From an uncultured Fusibacter sp. (lineage in GTDB: Bacteria; Bacillota; Clostridia; Peptostreptococcales; Acidaminobacteraceae): a DNA stretch of 26,347 nucleotides. The stretch lies in the NCBI GenBank assembly GCA_937958285.1, contig CALFXQ010000354.1, positions 1 through 26,347 of the forward strand, read 5' to 3'. Of this stretch, positions 15,658 to 24,097 are shown in pieces. A program made the position numbers and the translations under genes. Positions within the stretch are counted from its first letter, which is position 1; each line of letters begins with the position of its first letter. The notes below the pieces were generated by a model. That model did no database searches. It was given only the letters and a program-made list of their open reading frames with translations, and was not told the origin of the DNA.

Positions 15658-16707
15658 ATGTCTGAAAAAATTGCAGATGCTGCTAAGATCACCTATAAAG
15701 ATGCAGGTGTAGATATTGAAGAAGGTTACCGTGCCGTAGAAAAAATGAAACAGCACGTAAAGAGCACCTTTAATGCCAATGTGCTTACCGATATCGGCAG
15801 CTTTGGGGGCCTGTTTCAACTGCCGATGAACGGGCTAGAAGAACCGGTTCTGGTATCGGGCACAGACGGTGTGGGCACAAAGTTGAAAATCGCCTTTATG
15901 TCGGATGTCCACGACACGGTTGGTCAGGATTTAGTGGCGATGTGCGTAAACGACGTGCTTTGCCAGGGTGCGACGCCGTTGTTTTTCTTGGACTACTTGG
16001 CTACGGGTAGACTAGATGCCAATAAAGCGGGAGATCTTGTAAAGGGCATTGCCGATGGTTGTCGTTTGGCTGGTGTTGCCCTTATTGGCGGCGAGACAGC
16101 AGAAATGCCTGGCTTTTACGCAGATGGCGAGTACGACATGGCCGGGTTTACCGTAGGTGTTGTAGATAAAAAGCGCATCATCGATGGCAGTAAAATTGTA
16201 CCCGGCGATGTGCTTATAGGCCTGCCTTCTAGTGGCGTTCACTCCAATGGGTATTCTCTCGTTAGAAAATTGGTATTCGACGTAGCGGGTCTAAGCATGG
16301 CAGATACCCTGGGTGAGACTGGTAAAACCGTTCAAGAGGTACTGTTGACGCCTACGGCGATTTACGTGAAGCCTGTGCTCAAGGCAATTGCAACAGGTGC
16401 AATAAAAGGCGCTGCCCATATTACCGGCGGTGGTTTTATCGAGAATATCCCAAGAACACTCCCAAAAGGCCTCGCCGCGCAGATTGACAGAAGTAGCTGG
16501 GAAATACCTGAGCTCTTTAAATTCCTGCAAAAAACGGGCAATCTAGAAGATGAAGATATGTTTAATACATTTAATATGGGTATTGGCTTTGTGATGGTTG
16601 TCGACCCGAGTCAGGTTGAGACGGTGCTAGAGGCCTTGGCTGCTGAGCAGCTAAAGGGTGTGCGACTTGGCGAGATCGTCGCCGATTCACGGGGTGTTAT
16701 ACTATGA
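15658..16707 (+). CDS. purM: Phosphoribosylformylglycinamidine cyclo-ligase (AIR synthetase)
   Basis: It closes the imidazole ring of FGAM with ATP to give AIR. The 349-residue protein shows TYKDAGVDIEEGYRAVEKMK at its N-terminus, SGTDGVGTKLKIAF, GGETAEMPGFY, GLPSSGVHSNGYSLVRK and HITGGGFIENIPR, all typical of PurM. ATG 15658 is 9 nt after AGGAG; the in-frame GTG 15652 is only 3 nt from it and is less likely. Twelve nt separate it from the purF stop, and its own stop overlaps the purN start (ATGA), suggesting translational coupling. Confidence 0.97.
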   Translation: MSEKIADAAKITYKDAGVDIEEGYRAVEKMKQHVKSTFNANVLTDIGSFGGLFQLPMNGLEEPVLVSGTDGVGTKLKIAFMSDVHDTVGQDLVAMCVNDVLCQGATPLFFLDYLATGRLDANKAGDLVKGIADGCRLAGVALIGGETAEMPGFYADGEYDMAGFTVGVVDKKRIIDGSKIVPGDVLIGLPSSGVHSNGYSLVRKLVFDVAGLSMADTLGETGKTVQEVLLTPTAIYVKPVLKAIATGAIKGAAHITGGGFIENIPRTLPKGLAAQIDRSSWEIPELFKFLQKTGNLEDEDMFNTFNMGIGFVMVVDPSQVETVLEALAAEQLKGVRLGEIVADSRGVIL

Positions 16708-17342
16708 TCCAAACCATGCGCTTGGCCGTATTTGCATCTGGTGGTGGGTCTAACTTTCAGGCGCTAATCGATGCGATAGAGACTGGGCGCATGCCCCATG
16801 CCACTTTGGCTTTGCTGGTGGCATCGAAGGACGAAATCGGCGCAATTGAGCGGGCCAAAAGCCATGGCATTCCCCATGTTGTACTCTCTAAACGCCAATT
16901 TGAAAGCGGTGCCCATTATGATTCAGCCCTGCTGAGTGCCCTTAAAGATGCGCACATTGGGGGCCTTGTGTTGGCGGGTTATCTGGGTATTCTCTCAAAA
17001 GCGGTGGTGGAAGCCTTTCCTAAGCGCATTTTGAATATTCACCCAGCTTTAATTCCCAGCTTTTGCGGCAAGGGGTTTTACGGCATGCACGTACACGAAG
17101 CAGTTGTTGCAAGTGGATGCAAAGTTAGTGGTGCAACGGTGCACTTTGTGGATGCAGATATTGACACGGGTGCCATCTTGCTTCAAGAATCGGTGCCTGT
17201 TTTCGAAGACGATACGGCAAAAACCCTTCAGGAACGCGTGCTAAAGGTCGAACACAAGCTTTTGCCGATTGCGGTAGAGGCGCTGGCAGCGGGTGCAGTG
17301 GATTGGGTAGAGAATAGAGCTTTTCTCAGGAGGAGAACATGA
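16704..17342 (+). CDS. purN: Phosphoribosylglycinamide formyltransferase
   Basis: It transfers a formyl group from 10-formyltetrahydrofolate to GAR. The 212-residue protein opens with an ASGGGSNFQAL phosphate loop. The catalytic residues are Asn111 and His113 in NIHPALIPS and Asp154 in DADIDTG, with His147 nearby. The CGKGFYGMHVHEA segment after the active site is a variant common in Clostridia (SFPGKDA in Escherichia coli). Overlaps with both purM and purH (4 nt each, ATGA) indicate one coupled operon. Confidence 0.97.
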   Translation: MIQTMRLAVFASGGGSNFQALIDAIETGRMPHATLALLVASKDEIGAIERAKSHGIPHVVLSKRQFESGAHYDSALLSALKDAHIGGLVLAGYLGILSKAVVEAFPKRILNIHPALIPSFCGKGFYGMHVHEAVVASGCKVSGATVHFVDADIDTGAILLQESVPVFEDDTAKTLQERVLKVEHKLLPIAVEALAAGAVDWVENRAFLRRRT

Positions 17343-18868
17343 AAAAACGCGCGCTGATCAGTGTGTTTGATAAAACAGGGGTAGTGGAATTTGCCAAGGC
17401 CCTTGTGGCATTGGATTTTGAGGTTGTATCCACAGGCGGCACCTTGGCGCTGCTCGAGAAGGAGCAGGTTCCAGTTACGGGCATTACAGAGATAACGGGC
17501 TTTCCCGAATGCCTAGACGGCCGTGTTAAAACCCTTCACCCTGTTGTACATGCGGGTATTCTCGCAATGCGCGAAAACCCAGTGCACATGACCACCCTAG
17601 AAGATTTGGGCATTACGACCATCGACGTCGTGGCCATCAATTTATATCCCTTTAGAGAGACGGTTTCAAAGCCAGATTGCACCTTAGAAGATGCCATAGA
17701 AAATATCGACATTGGCGGTCCAACCATGCTTAGAGCAGCGGCTAAAAATCACCCCGATGTACTCGTTGCCGTTAGTCCACTAGACTATGCGCGCATCATT
17801 TCTGGGCTTCAACAAGGGGATATCACCCTTCAAGAACGCCAGCTGTTGGCATTAAAAGTATACGAACACACCGCGCATTACGACGCGATGATTGCTCAGT
17901 ACTTAAGACGTGCCCTTCCTGGTGCAGAGGCATATCCAGAAAAACTGGCCCTGCCCTTCGACAAAGATCAACCCCTTAGATATGGTGAAAACCCTCACCA
18001 AAATGCGGTGTTTTACCGCGATGCGCTGCCTTTAGGCGCAGGTCTTGCGAGCGCTGTTCAGCACCAAGGCAAGCAACTTTCCTTTAACAACTTAAACGAC
18101 GCACAAGCGGCAATTCAGTGTGTGAGAGAGTTCTCTGAGCCTGCATGTGTTGCTGTAAAACACGCAAATCCTTGTGGGGTAGGCGTGGGCAGAGATTTAG
18201 ACGAGGCTTACGACAAGGCATATGCTTGCGATCCAACTTCAATTTTTGGCGGCATTGTGGCCTTTAATCAAATTGTAGAAGAGACTGTTGCACAGAAGCT
18301 ATTGGACTTGTTCTTAGAAATCGTCATTGCCCCTGCATTTACAGAAGAGGCCCTCGCGCTCTTTGCCAAGAAGAAAAATCTGCGCGTGCTGTCACTCGAT
18401 TTAGATAATGTAGCGCCAAGCTACGACTTAAAGCGCCTTTCTGATGGGGTGCTTATACAAGATGAAGATCTCGCTCTATACGAATCCCTCGAGACCGTTA
18501 CAGACCGCCTTCCAACGGAAAGAGAACTTGCAGATTTACTCTTTGCCTTCAAAGTGGTTAAGCACGTGAAGTCAAATGCCATCGTTTTGGCCCGAGAGGG
18601 TATGACTATTGGCGTTGGCCCAGGTCAAGTGAATCGCATTTGGCCGACACACGGCGCGATTCGCCAAGCTGAGACAGAAACAGCGGGCAGTGTATTGGCA
18701 TCCGATGCCTTCTTCCCCTTCGACGATGTGGTCGAAGCTGCGGCTAAAGCGGGCGTAACTGCAATTATTCAGCCCGGTGGCGGCATGCGCGACCAGGATT
18801 CTATCGATAAAGCCAACTTGTATGGCATCGCAATGATTTTTACAAAAATGCGTCACTTTAAGCACTAG
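17339..18868 (+). CDS. purH: Bifunctional AICAR transformylase / IMP cyclohydrolase
   Basis: It performs the last two steps to IMP: formylation of AICAR and ring closure. The N-terminal MGS-like cyclohydrolase domain (about 1-145) shows SVFDKTGVVEFAKAL, STGGT and LDGRVKTLHP. The transformylase domain (about 195-509) shows RYGENPHQNA and the catalytic Lys274-His275 in VKHANPCG. Length (509) is typical. AGGAGGAG lies just before the ATG, inside the end of purN. purD starts 10 nt after the stop. Confidence 0.97.
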   Translation: MKKRALISVFDKTGVVEFAKALVALDFEVVSTGGTLALLEKEQVPVTGITEITGFPECLDGRVKTLHPVVHAGILAMRENPVHMTTLEDLGITTIDVVAINLYPFRETVSKPDCTLEDAIENIDIGGPTMLRAAAKNHPDVLVAVSPLDYARIISGLQQGDITLQERQLLALKVYEHTAHYDAMIAQYLRRALPGAEAYPEKLALPFDKDQPLRYGENPHQNAVFYRDALPLGAGLASAVQHQGKQLSFNNLNDAQAAIQCVREFSEPACVAVKHANPCGVGVGRDLDEAYDKAYACDPTSIFGGIVAFNQIVEETVAQKLLDLFLEIVIAPAFTEEALALFAKKKNLRVLSLDLDNVAPSYDLKRLSDGVLIQDEDLALYESLETVTDRLPTERELADLLFAFKVVKHVKSNAIVLAREGMTIGVGPGQVNRIWPTHGAIRQAETETAGSVLASDAFFPFDDVVEAAAKAGVTAIIQPGGGMRDQDSIDKANLYGIAMIFTKMRHFKH

Positions 18869-18878
18869 GAGGTCGTAT

Positions 18879-20135
18879 ATGCGCGTTTTGCTCGTTGGTA
18901 GTGGTGGTCGTGAACACGCCTTGGCTTGGAAGCTCAAACAGAGCCCGAAGCTCACGGCGCTTTATTGTGCACCAGGCAATCCAGGAATCTCTAAAATAGC
19001 CACTTGTGCCCCTATCGATGCGTCAGATGTGAAAGCGCTGGTGGCATTCGCTCAAGAAACACGCATTGACTTTGTGGTGGTGGGCCCCGAAGTACCCCTC
19101 TGTTTGGGGCTAGTGGATGCGCTTAAATCGGTGGGCATCGTCGCCTTTGGTCCCCACCAAGAGGCAGCGCAGCTCGAAGGTTCAAAGGCCTATGCCAAAG
19201 CATTTATGGAACGTCATGGCATTCCCACAGCAAAATATGGGCGTTACGATCAAGTAGAAGCGGCTATGGCAGCGCTTCCAGCTTTTGGATTGCCCGTTGT
19301 CATCAAGGCCGATGGCTTGGCAGCAGGTAAAGGTGTGGTCATTGCCCAAACGGCTAACGAGGCGGTAGAGGCACTCAAGGAAATGCTCAGTGGCAATCGA
19401 TTTGGCGTGGCAGGACACACAGTGGTAATAGAGTCGTTCTTAAAGGGCATTGAGGCAAGTCAACTTTGTCTGGTGGATGGACAGCGCATTGTGCCCTTGG
19501 AGAGCGCTCAAGATTACAAGCGCGCATTCGATGGCGATTTGGGTCCGAACACGGGCGGAATGGGCACCTATTCTCCCAGTAGGCTCTACACACCAGAGCT
19601 ACTGGATCGCATACGCGTGAAAGTAATGGAACCCTTTTTGGAGGGCCTAAAGAAGGATGGGATTTCTTATTGTGGGCTAATCTTTATTGGCCTTATGATC
19701 GAAGATGGCGAGCCCTCGGTAATTGAGTTTAATGTGCGCTTTGGAGATCCAGAGACCCAGAGTTTGATGGTGCGACTAGAAGGCGATTTATTGGATATTT
19801 TGTGGACTACCGCCAATGGGCACCTCGATGAAGGGTTGCTGAAGTGGTCTAATGAGACTGCCGTGTGTGTGGTTTTAGCAGCTGAGGGCTACCCAGATAG
19901 CTATGTGAAGCATGCGAGAATTGATGGTCTTGAAGCCTTTGAGTCAGAAGAAAAGGCCTGGGTGTTTCACGCAGGTACAACCACCGTCGATGAGGTACTG
20001 GTCAGCAGTGGGGGACGGGTCCTCAATGTAGTTGCGTGTGGTGCATCTATGTCTAAGGCGCGTGACAATGCTTATCGCGCCATGGGTCATGTTAAAATGC
20101 CGAATAGCTTTTACAGAGGCGATATTGGCGAGTAG
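18879..20135 (+). CDS. purD: Phosphoribosylamine-glycine ligase (GAR synthetase)
   Basis: It joins phosphoribosylamine and glycine with ATP, the second step of the pathway. The 418-residue ATP-grasp enzyme opens with MRVLLVGSGGREHALAWKL. KADGLAAGKGVVIA is the ATP-grasp lid, and GLIFIGLMIEDGEPSVIEFNVRFGDPETQ is the metal-binding core. The C-terminus FYRGDIGE is typical of PurD. AGGAGG precedes the ATG. It is the last gene of the operon; a terminator lies 23 nt downstream. Confidence 0.97.
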   Translation: MRVLLVGSGGREHALAWKLKQSPKLTALYCAPGNPGISKIATCAPIDASDVKALVAFAQETRIDFVVVGPEVPLCLGLVDALKSVGIVAFGPHQEAAQLEGSKAYAKAFMERHGIPTAKYGRYDQVEAAMAALPAFGLPVVIKADGLAAGKGVVIAQTANEAVEALKEMLSGNRFGVAGHTVVIESFLKGIEASQLCLVDGQRIVPLESAQDYKRAFDGDLGPNTGGMGTYSPSRLYTPELLDRIRVKVMEPFLEGLKKDGISYCGLIFIGLMIEDGEPSVIEFNVRFGDPETQSLMVRLEGDLLDILWTTANGHLDEGLLKWSNETAVCVVLAAEGYPDSYVKHARIDGLEAFESEEKAWVFHAGTTTVDEVLVSSGGRVLNVVACGASMSKARDNAYRAMGHVKMPNSFYRGDIGE

Positions 20136-20158
20136 TGATGCGAATAAAGGATATTGGG

Positions 20159-20189
20159 CCACATCTCTAAATTTTTGAGATGTGGTTTT
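20159..20189 (+). terminator. Rho-independent terminator of the purine operon
   Basis: CCACATCTC (20159-20167) pairs perfectly with GAGATGTGG (20177-20185) around a 9-nt loop, followed by TTTTGCTTCTTTT. Confidence 0.9.
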
Positions 20190-20217
20190 GCTTCTTTTGA
20201 GGTCCTTGTGATATACT
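20188..20217 (+). promoter_or_regulatory. Candidate promoter of the cupin-kinase-activator transcript
   Basis: TATACT at 20212-20217 is preceded by TGA, an extended -10. TTGCTT at 20188-20193 lies 18 nt upstream as a weak -35, overlapping the T-run of the purine terminator. Confidence 0.45.
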
Positions 20218-20259
20218 GATAGTATTGATAGTTTTTCTCATTCGAAAGGAGATTTTGTG

Positions 20260-20604
20260 ATGATAGGTAAAACGAGTGAAACAGAACTTAAAAAGATGTA
20301 TTCCGACAAAGTTAAAGAGGCGGCGATGCGCGTACTGGTGGGACCAGAGCAAGGTTGGGATAGCCATGTGATGCGCGTGATTGAATTGGGTGTAAATGGG
20401 TATAGTCCTGAACATAGCCATCCGTGGCCACATATTAATTATATTCTCGAGGGTGAGGGTGTTTTAATGATGGCTGGTGAAGATTTTAAGGTTACCGCAG
20501 GTGGCTATGCCTATGTACCTGGGGGGACACACCACCAGTTTAAGAATGCTGGCGAGGTACCTTTCAAATTTATATGCATCGTGCCAAATGAAGGGCATCA
20601 ATAG
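20260..20604 (+). CDS. Small single-domain cupin protein
   Basis: This 114-residue protein is a single beta-barrel cupin. Motif 1 reads HSHPWPH (His52, His54, His58) and motif 2 reads PGGTHHQFKN (His92). In the classic site the third position is Glu; here it is His58, so a four-histidine metal site is likely. The function of such small cupins ranges from sugar or ligand binding to isomerase, and cannot be told from sequence. ATG 20260, 8 nt after AAAGGAG, is preferred over GTG 20257 (5 nt). It lies 18 nt before the histidine kinase gene, so it may be co-transcribed with the two regulators and could bind or process the signal, but that is inference from position. Confidence 0.82.
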   Translation: MIGKTSETELKKMYSDKVKEAAMRVLVGPEQGWDSHVMRVIELGVNGYSPEHSHPWPHINYILEGEGVLMMAGEDFKVTAGGYAYVPGGTHHQFKNAGEVPFKFICIVPNEGHQ

Positions 20605-20622
20605 CATTTGTAAAGAGAGATA

Positions 20623-22413
20623 ATGAGGATTGAGGGGTCTAGAGATATGGGTAATCGCTGGCGACGCATCTTAATTGTTCTAATTAGTGCATGTTTATCT
20701 ATGTCTCTTTTTGTTTTGGCTGCTCTTTTAGATCTAGGTCGCGAATCGGCTCTTCAGATGGAACGCGATACTAGGGCGCTCATGTCTTTAAAAACTCAAA
20801 TAGAAAAAAGTCTCGTCGATCGCCTGCGTCTCACTGATGGCATCGCCGCATTTATAAAAGTCGTCAAGACCGTAGATGCAAAAATTTTAGACCCTTATTT
20901 CGAAGAGTTGGTCACATACGACGACCCTGTATTTAGAAATATTGCTGTCATGAAAGGCACTGTGATTGGCTATCAATTCCCACTGGCAGGCAACGAGAAG
21001 TCCATTGGCGTCGATTTACTCACAGTACCCGAACAAAGAGATGCAATACTAAAGGCGATGACAGGCCTAGAACCTACAATCAATGGACCTATTGAACTCG
21101 TTCAAGGTGGTCGCGGATTAGTGATGCGGGTGCCGATTGCCCTCGAAGCCAATAATCCAAACACCTTTTGGGGTCAAATAAGCATTGTGCTTCGATACGA
21201 TGAGCTTTTCGCCGAAATCGAGAAGAATGCAAGGCTAGAGGGTTATCATATTTCGATTGCCCAACTCGATGGTCTGGGCAATGAACGTCAGGTGATCTTT
21301 CGGTCCGATCAGTATCACCCATCTCACGCCACAATCGATATACCGATTATGACTGAAATGTGGCGCGTGGGCATTCACCGCGAATTGCCGAGGTTGTGGA
21401 CCTACATCACTTTTCTGTTTATGGCCCTTGGACTCTCTGTATCTGTTCTCTTGTCGTGGATTATCAACAAATGGATGCTGCAAAGGGATTCTCTTAATTC
21501 TGAGGTCGATGAACGCACCAGGCAGTTGAGAGATACCAACGAAATTCTGGAGCAATATGTCGCAGAGTTCGAAGAAAAACAAGCAGAGCTCGAGATGGTC
21601 AATGGTCAGTTAGAACAATCGCTAGACGATCTTAAAGATGCGCAAGATCAATTGGTAGTGACAGAAAAACTCGCGGCCCTTGGCGATCTAGTGGCAAGTC
21701 TTGCTCACGAGATCAATACACCTCTGGGCGTATGTGTCACGCTATACTCTTTTGTAGAAGAAAATTTGGAACAGTTTAAACACAGACACCTAGATATGGA
21801 ACAGCCGCTGCACCGCTCGGATCTTCAAAAGTTTTTAGAAGACAATAAAGAAGCCCTCATGCTTATGGGTCATAATCTAAAACGATCTTCTGAGCTCGTT
21901 GCGAGCTTCAAACTCGTTAGCATGGATCAATACTTAGAAGAATATCGCATTGTCAACGTGTCGGAGTACATTGATGAAATCGTCAATAGCATCAGGCCAA
22001 AGTACAAACGCATCGACAATATGCTCGTCTTGACCATCGATCCTGAAATTCGCATGTATACTTACCCCGGTGCAATTTCTCAGATTCTCACCAATCTCAT
22101 TAACAACTCCGTCATTCATGGCTTTAATGGTCAACAAGAAGGCCAAATTCGCCTTTCTATCGAAAAAATCGATTCAGACTCTGTTGTCTTCAAATATTGT
22201 GATAGCGGTGTTGGCTTAGATCAAGAGGGTAAAGAGAATATCTTTAAACCTTTCTACACCACTAAAAAACACAAAGGGAGTTCTGGTTTGGGGATGCACA
22301 TTGTATTTAATGCGGTGGTTAAAACGCTAGGCGGCAAAATAGAGTTAATGCCTCTAGAGCGAGGTTTCGGAGTGACGATAACATTGCCAATACGCGTAGA
22401 AAAAGACACCTAG
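20623..22413 (+). CDS. CHASE-domain sensor histidine kinase
   Basis: This 596-residue membrane kinase probably senses an external ligand. A transmembrane helix (about 15-37) leads into an extracellular CHASE domain (about 75-225), recognised by GVDLLTVPEQRDAILKA and the GPIELVQGGRGLVMRVPI stretch. A second membrane helix (about 258-280) and a long coiled coil (about 290-355) follow. The HisKA domain carries the phospho-acceptor His362 in SLAHEINTPLG. The ATPase domain shows an N box with Asn494/Asn495, the G1 motif DSGVGL (527-532) and GSSGLGMHIV. The HEINTPLG form resembles DctB-like kinases. Start is uncertain: ATG 20623 has a weak AGAGAG site, and ATG 20647 has GAGGGG 9 nt upstream, giving 588 residues. 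The activator gene starts 9 nt after the stop. No receiver-domain protein is encoded nearby. Confidence 0.9.
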   Translation: MRIEGSRDMGNRWRRILIVLISACLSMSLFVLAALLDLGRESALQMERDTRALMSLKTQIEKSLVDRLRLTDGIAAFIKVVKTVDAKILDPYFEELVTYDDPVFRNIAVMKGTVIGYQFPLAGNEKSIGVDLLTVPEQRDAILKAMTGLEPTINGPIELVQGGRGLVMRVPIALEANNPNTFWGQISIVLRYDELFAEIEKNARLEGYHISIAQLDGLGNERQVIFRSDQYHPSHATIDIPIMTEMWRVGIHRELPRLWTYITFLFMALGLSVSVLLSWIINKWMLQRDSLNSEVDERTRQLRDTNEILEQYVAEFEEKQAELEMVNGQLEQSLDDLKDAQDQLVVTEKLAALGDLVASLAHEINTPLGVCVTLYSFVEENLEQFKHRHLDMEQPLHRSDLQKFLEDNKEALMLMGHNLKRSSELVASFKLVSMDQYLEEYRIVNVSEYIDEIVNSIRPKYKRIDNMLVLTIDPEIRMYTYPGAISQILTNLINNSVIHGFNGQQEGQIRLSIEKIDSDSVVFKYCDSGVGLDQEGKENIFKPFYTTKKHKGSSGLGMHIVFNAVVKTLGGKIELMPLERGFGVTITLPIRVEKDT

Positions 22414-22422
22414 GAGTGTGAA

Positions 22423-23838
22423 GTGGATAGAAAAACGAAAAGGGGCAAAGCGCTGCTTCAAAAATTTATCGAAAACAATATGCTCCTTGAGACTCTAATC
22501 GACAATGTATACGATGGCATTTGCATTGTGGATTCAGAATGTACGGTGTTGTTTTGGAATTTAGCTTGCGAGCGCTTATATAATATTAAGCGACAAGATG
22601 TGCTACATCGAGACCTTCGAGAAATCTTTCCGCAGGCGCTACTCCCCGATGTACTTTTGTATAAACGCGGGTATGTGAATCATTTGCACAGCATTCAAGA
22701 GAATAGGCAAGTCGTCATTAATGCAAAACCTATTCTCGTAGATGGCGAAGTGGTCGGCGCAATGAGCGCAGATAGAGATGTAACAGAAATTGTCGCGCTC
22801 AGTGAGCAACTGTCTTTGGCCACATCTAATATCGATAAACTTAAAGAAGAACTGGAACAGTTAACAGAAGAGCGCGTGGGATTCGATGAACTCATTGGAG
22901 TTTCCTCGACCATGCACGAGGCAGTCGAAATGGCTAAAGCTGTCTCAAAGTCAAACCTCAGTCTGTTGTTAACAGGAGAAAGTGGCACTGGCAAAGAAGT
23001 CTTCGCCCGCGCTGTGCATCACAAGAGCGCAAGGGAGGGGCTGTTTGTTCCTATAAATTGCAGTGCTATTCCAAAGGCCCTACTAGAATCAGAATTGTTC
23101 GGTTACTCTGAAGGGGCGTTTACAGGTGCACTAAAAGGGGGAAAACCCGGACTCTTCGAAATAGCACATAAGGGAACTTTGTTTTTAGACGAAATTGGCG
23201 ATATGCCCCTAGATATGCAGGCGAAGCTACTGCGGGTTTTAGAAGATGGCAAGGTACAGCGCATTGGAGCTCAAAAGGCAATAGAGACCGATGTGCGCAT
23301 TATTGCGGCGACGAATCACGCCCTAAGAGACCGTATCGCCGAGAAATCTTTTAGAAGCGATTTGTTTTACCGTTTAAATGCTGTTCATATTCAATTGCCG
23401 CCCTTAAGAGATCGAAAAGAAGACATTGAGTTGTTAGTTTATGAATTTACAAGACGCTATTGCAAGCGGCAGGGCATTCGCATGATCGATTATCCTCAAG
23501 AGGTGCTTAAGCGCTTAATGGCCTATAGCTGGGAAGGTAACGTACGCGAGCTTAAAAACATGGTCGAGCGCTTTGTGATTATGTGTGTCAGCCGCCATTT
23601 AGATGAGGTGACTCTCGATTTATTGCCCGAATCCATGAAGGGCAAGCCTTTGCTCCCAGTTGAACAAGTGGGTTTAATTCAGGCTGTAGAGGATTACGAG
23701 CGCCGTATGATCGAGCGTATGCTCATCGCTTGCAAAGGGAACCGCGCAAAGTGTGCAAAGAAGTTGGGGATTCCTCGAAGTACGCTCTACTTTAAGCTAG
23801 AGAAGTACGAAATTGGCCCCAAAGAAGAGGTTATGTAG
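22423..23838 (+). CDS. Sigma-54-dependent activator with PAS sensor domain
   Basis: This 471-residue bacterial enhancer-binding protein opens promoters of the sigma-54 polymerase. An N-terminal PAS domain (about 18-125, with NVYDGICIVDSECTVLFWN) and a short coiled coil (about 128-150) precede the AAA+ domain. The AAA+ domain has Walker A GESGTGKE starting near residue 186, the sigma-54 contact loop GAFTGA (231-236), Walker B LFLDEIGD and the sensor FRSDLFYRLN. A Fis-type helix-turn-helix (about 426-465, with KCAKKLGIPRSTLYFKL) ends the protein. There is no receiver domain, so the adjacent kinase cannot phosphorylate it in the usual way; the PAS domain may bind a small molecule. The start is GTG with AGGAG 6 nt upstream, overlapping the kinase stop. 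A sigma-54 promoter lies 210 nt downstream of its stop, a probable target. Confidence 0.93.
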   Translation: MDRKTKRGKALLQKFIENNMLLETLIDNVYDGICIVDSECTVLFWNLACERLYNIKRQDVLHRDLREIFPQALLPDVLLYKRGYVNHLHSIQENRQVVINAKPILVDGEVVGAMSADRDVTEIVALSEQLSLATSNIDKLKEELEQLTEERVGFDELIGVSSTMHEAVEMAKAVSKSNLSLLLTGESGTGKEVFARAVHHKSAREGLFVPINCSAIPKALLESELFGYSEGAFTGALKGGKPGLFEIAHKGTLFLDEIGDMPLDMQAKLLRVLEDGKVQRIGAQKAIETDVRIIAATNHALRDRIAEKSFRSDLFYRLNAVHIQLPPLRDRKEDIELLVYEFTRRYCKRQGIRMIDYPQEVLKRLMAYSWEGNVRELKNMVERFVIMCVSRHLDEVTLDLLPESMKGKPLLPVEQVGLIQAVEDYERRMIERMLIACKGNRAKCAKKLGIPRSTLYFKLEKYEIGPKEEVM

Positions 23839-23901
23839 CAAAAAAAGTGTTCAACAAACGGGCGGTGTGTACAGTTTTTCGTCACACGCTTAAAACGTTC
23901 A

Positions 23902-23934
23902 AAATAGAGACTTCTACAAGAGGTCTCTATTTTT
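23902..23934 (+). terminator. Rho-independent terminator after the activator gene
   Basis: A 14-bp stem (23902-23915 with 23919-23932, one T-G wobble) with a 3-nt ACA loop ends in five T residues. It separates the regulator transcript from the dehydrogenase operon. Confidence 0.92.
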
Positions 23935-23935
23935 A

Positions 23936-23999
23936 TGTTCAATAATCCGACAGTGAGTAGAATGCTGGGCATTTTGCTATTATTGTTAATTTTCCGACA
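23936..23999 (+). promoter_or_regulatory. Two repeated candidate enhancer sites for the sigma-54 activator
   Basis: TGTT-N7-CCGACA at 23936-23952 and TGTT-N6-CCGACA at 23984-23999 share the core TCCGACA, 47 bp apart. The second copy lies within an ATTGT-N10-ACAAT inverted repeat (23982-24001). TTTTCCG (23990-23996) is also mirrored by CGGAAAA at 24018-24024. They lie about 80 and 130 bp upstream of the predicted transcription start, the normal range for sites bound by sigma-54 activators. Confidence 0.45.
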
Positions 24000-24047
24000 A
24001 TTAAGCAAAGCGAAGGCCGGAAAACGATTTCTTAAACAATCTGAGAT

Positions 24048-24064
24048 TTGGCATTATACTTGCT
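24048..24064 (+). promoter_or_regulatory. Sigma-54 (-24/-12) promoter of the dehydrogenase operon
   Basis: TTGGCAT at 24048-24054, five bases, then TTGCT at 24060-24064. The invariant GG (24050-24051) and GC (24062-24063) are exactly 10 bp apart, as required. It matches the consensus TTGGCAC-N5-TTGCT at all but one position. The start would be near 24075, about 12 nt before the TAGGAGGA ribosome binding site. Confidence 0.9.
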
Positions 24065-24097
24065 TAATATAGTGTTATTAGATTATAGGAGGAACGT

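Noticed and set aside
15298..15819. A 173-codon open frame on the minus strand across the purF-purM junction
   Set aside because: It lies opposite two well-supported genes, has no ribosome binding site or recognisable domain, and has the composition of a shadow frame. Other antisense frames, such as 3666-4037 and 10879-11271, were dropped for the same reason.
22423..22900. A receiver domain at the start of the sigma-54 activator
   Set aside because: The segment has PAS-like features (GICIVDSECTVLFWN) and lacks the acidic pocket, phospho-Asp and Lys pattern of receiver domains.
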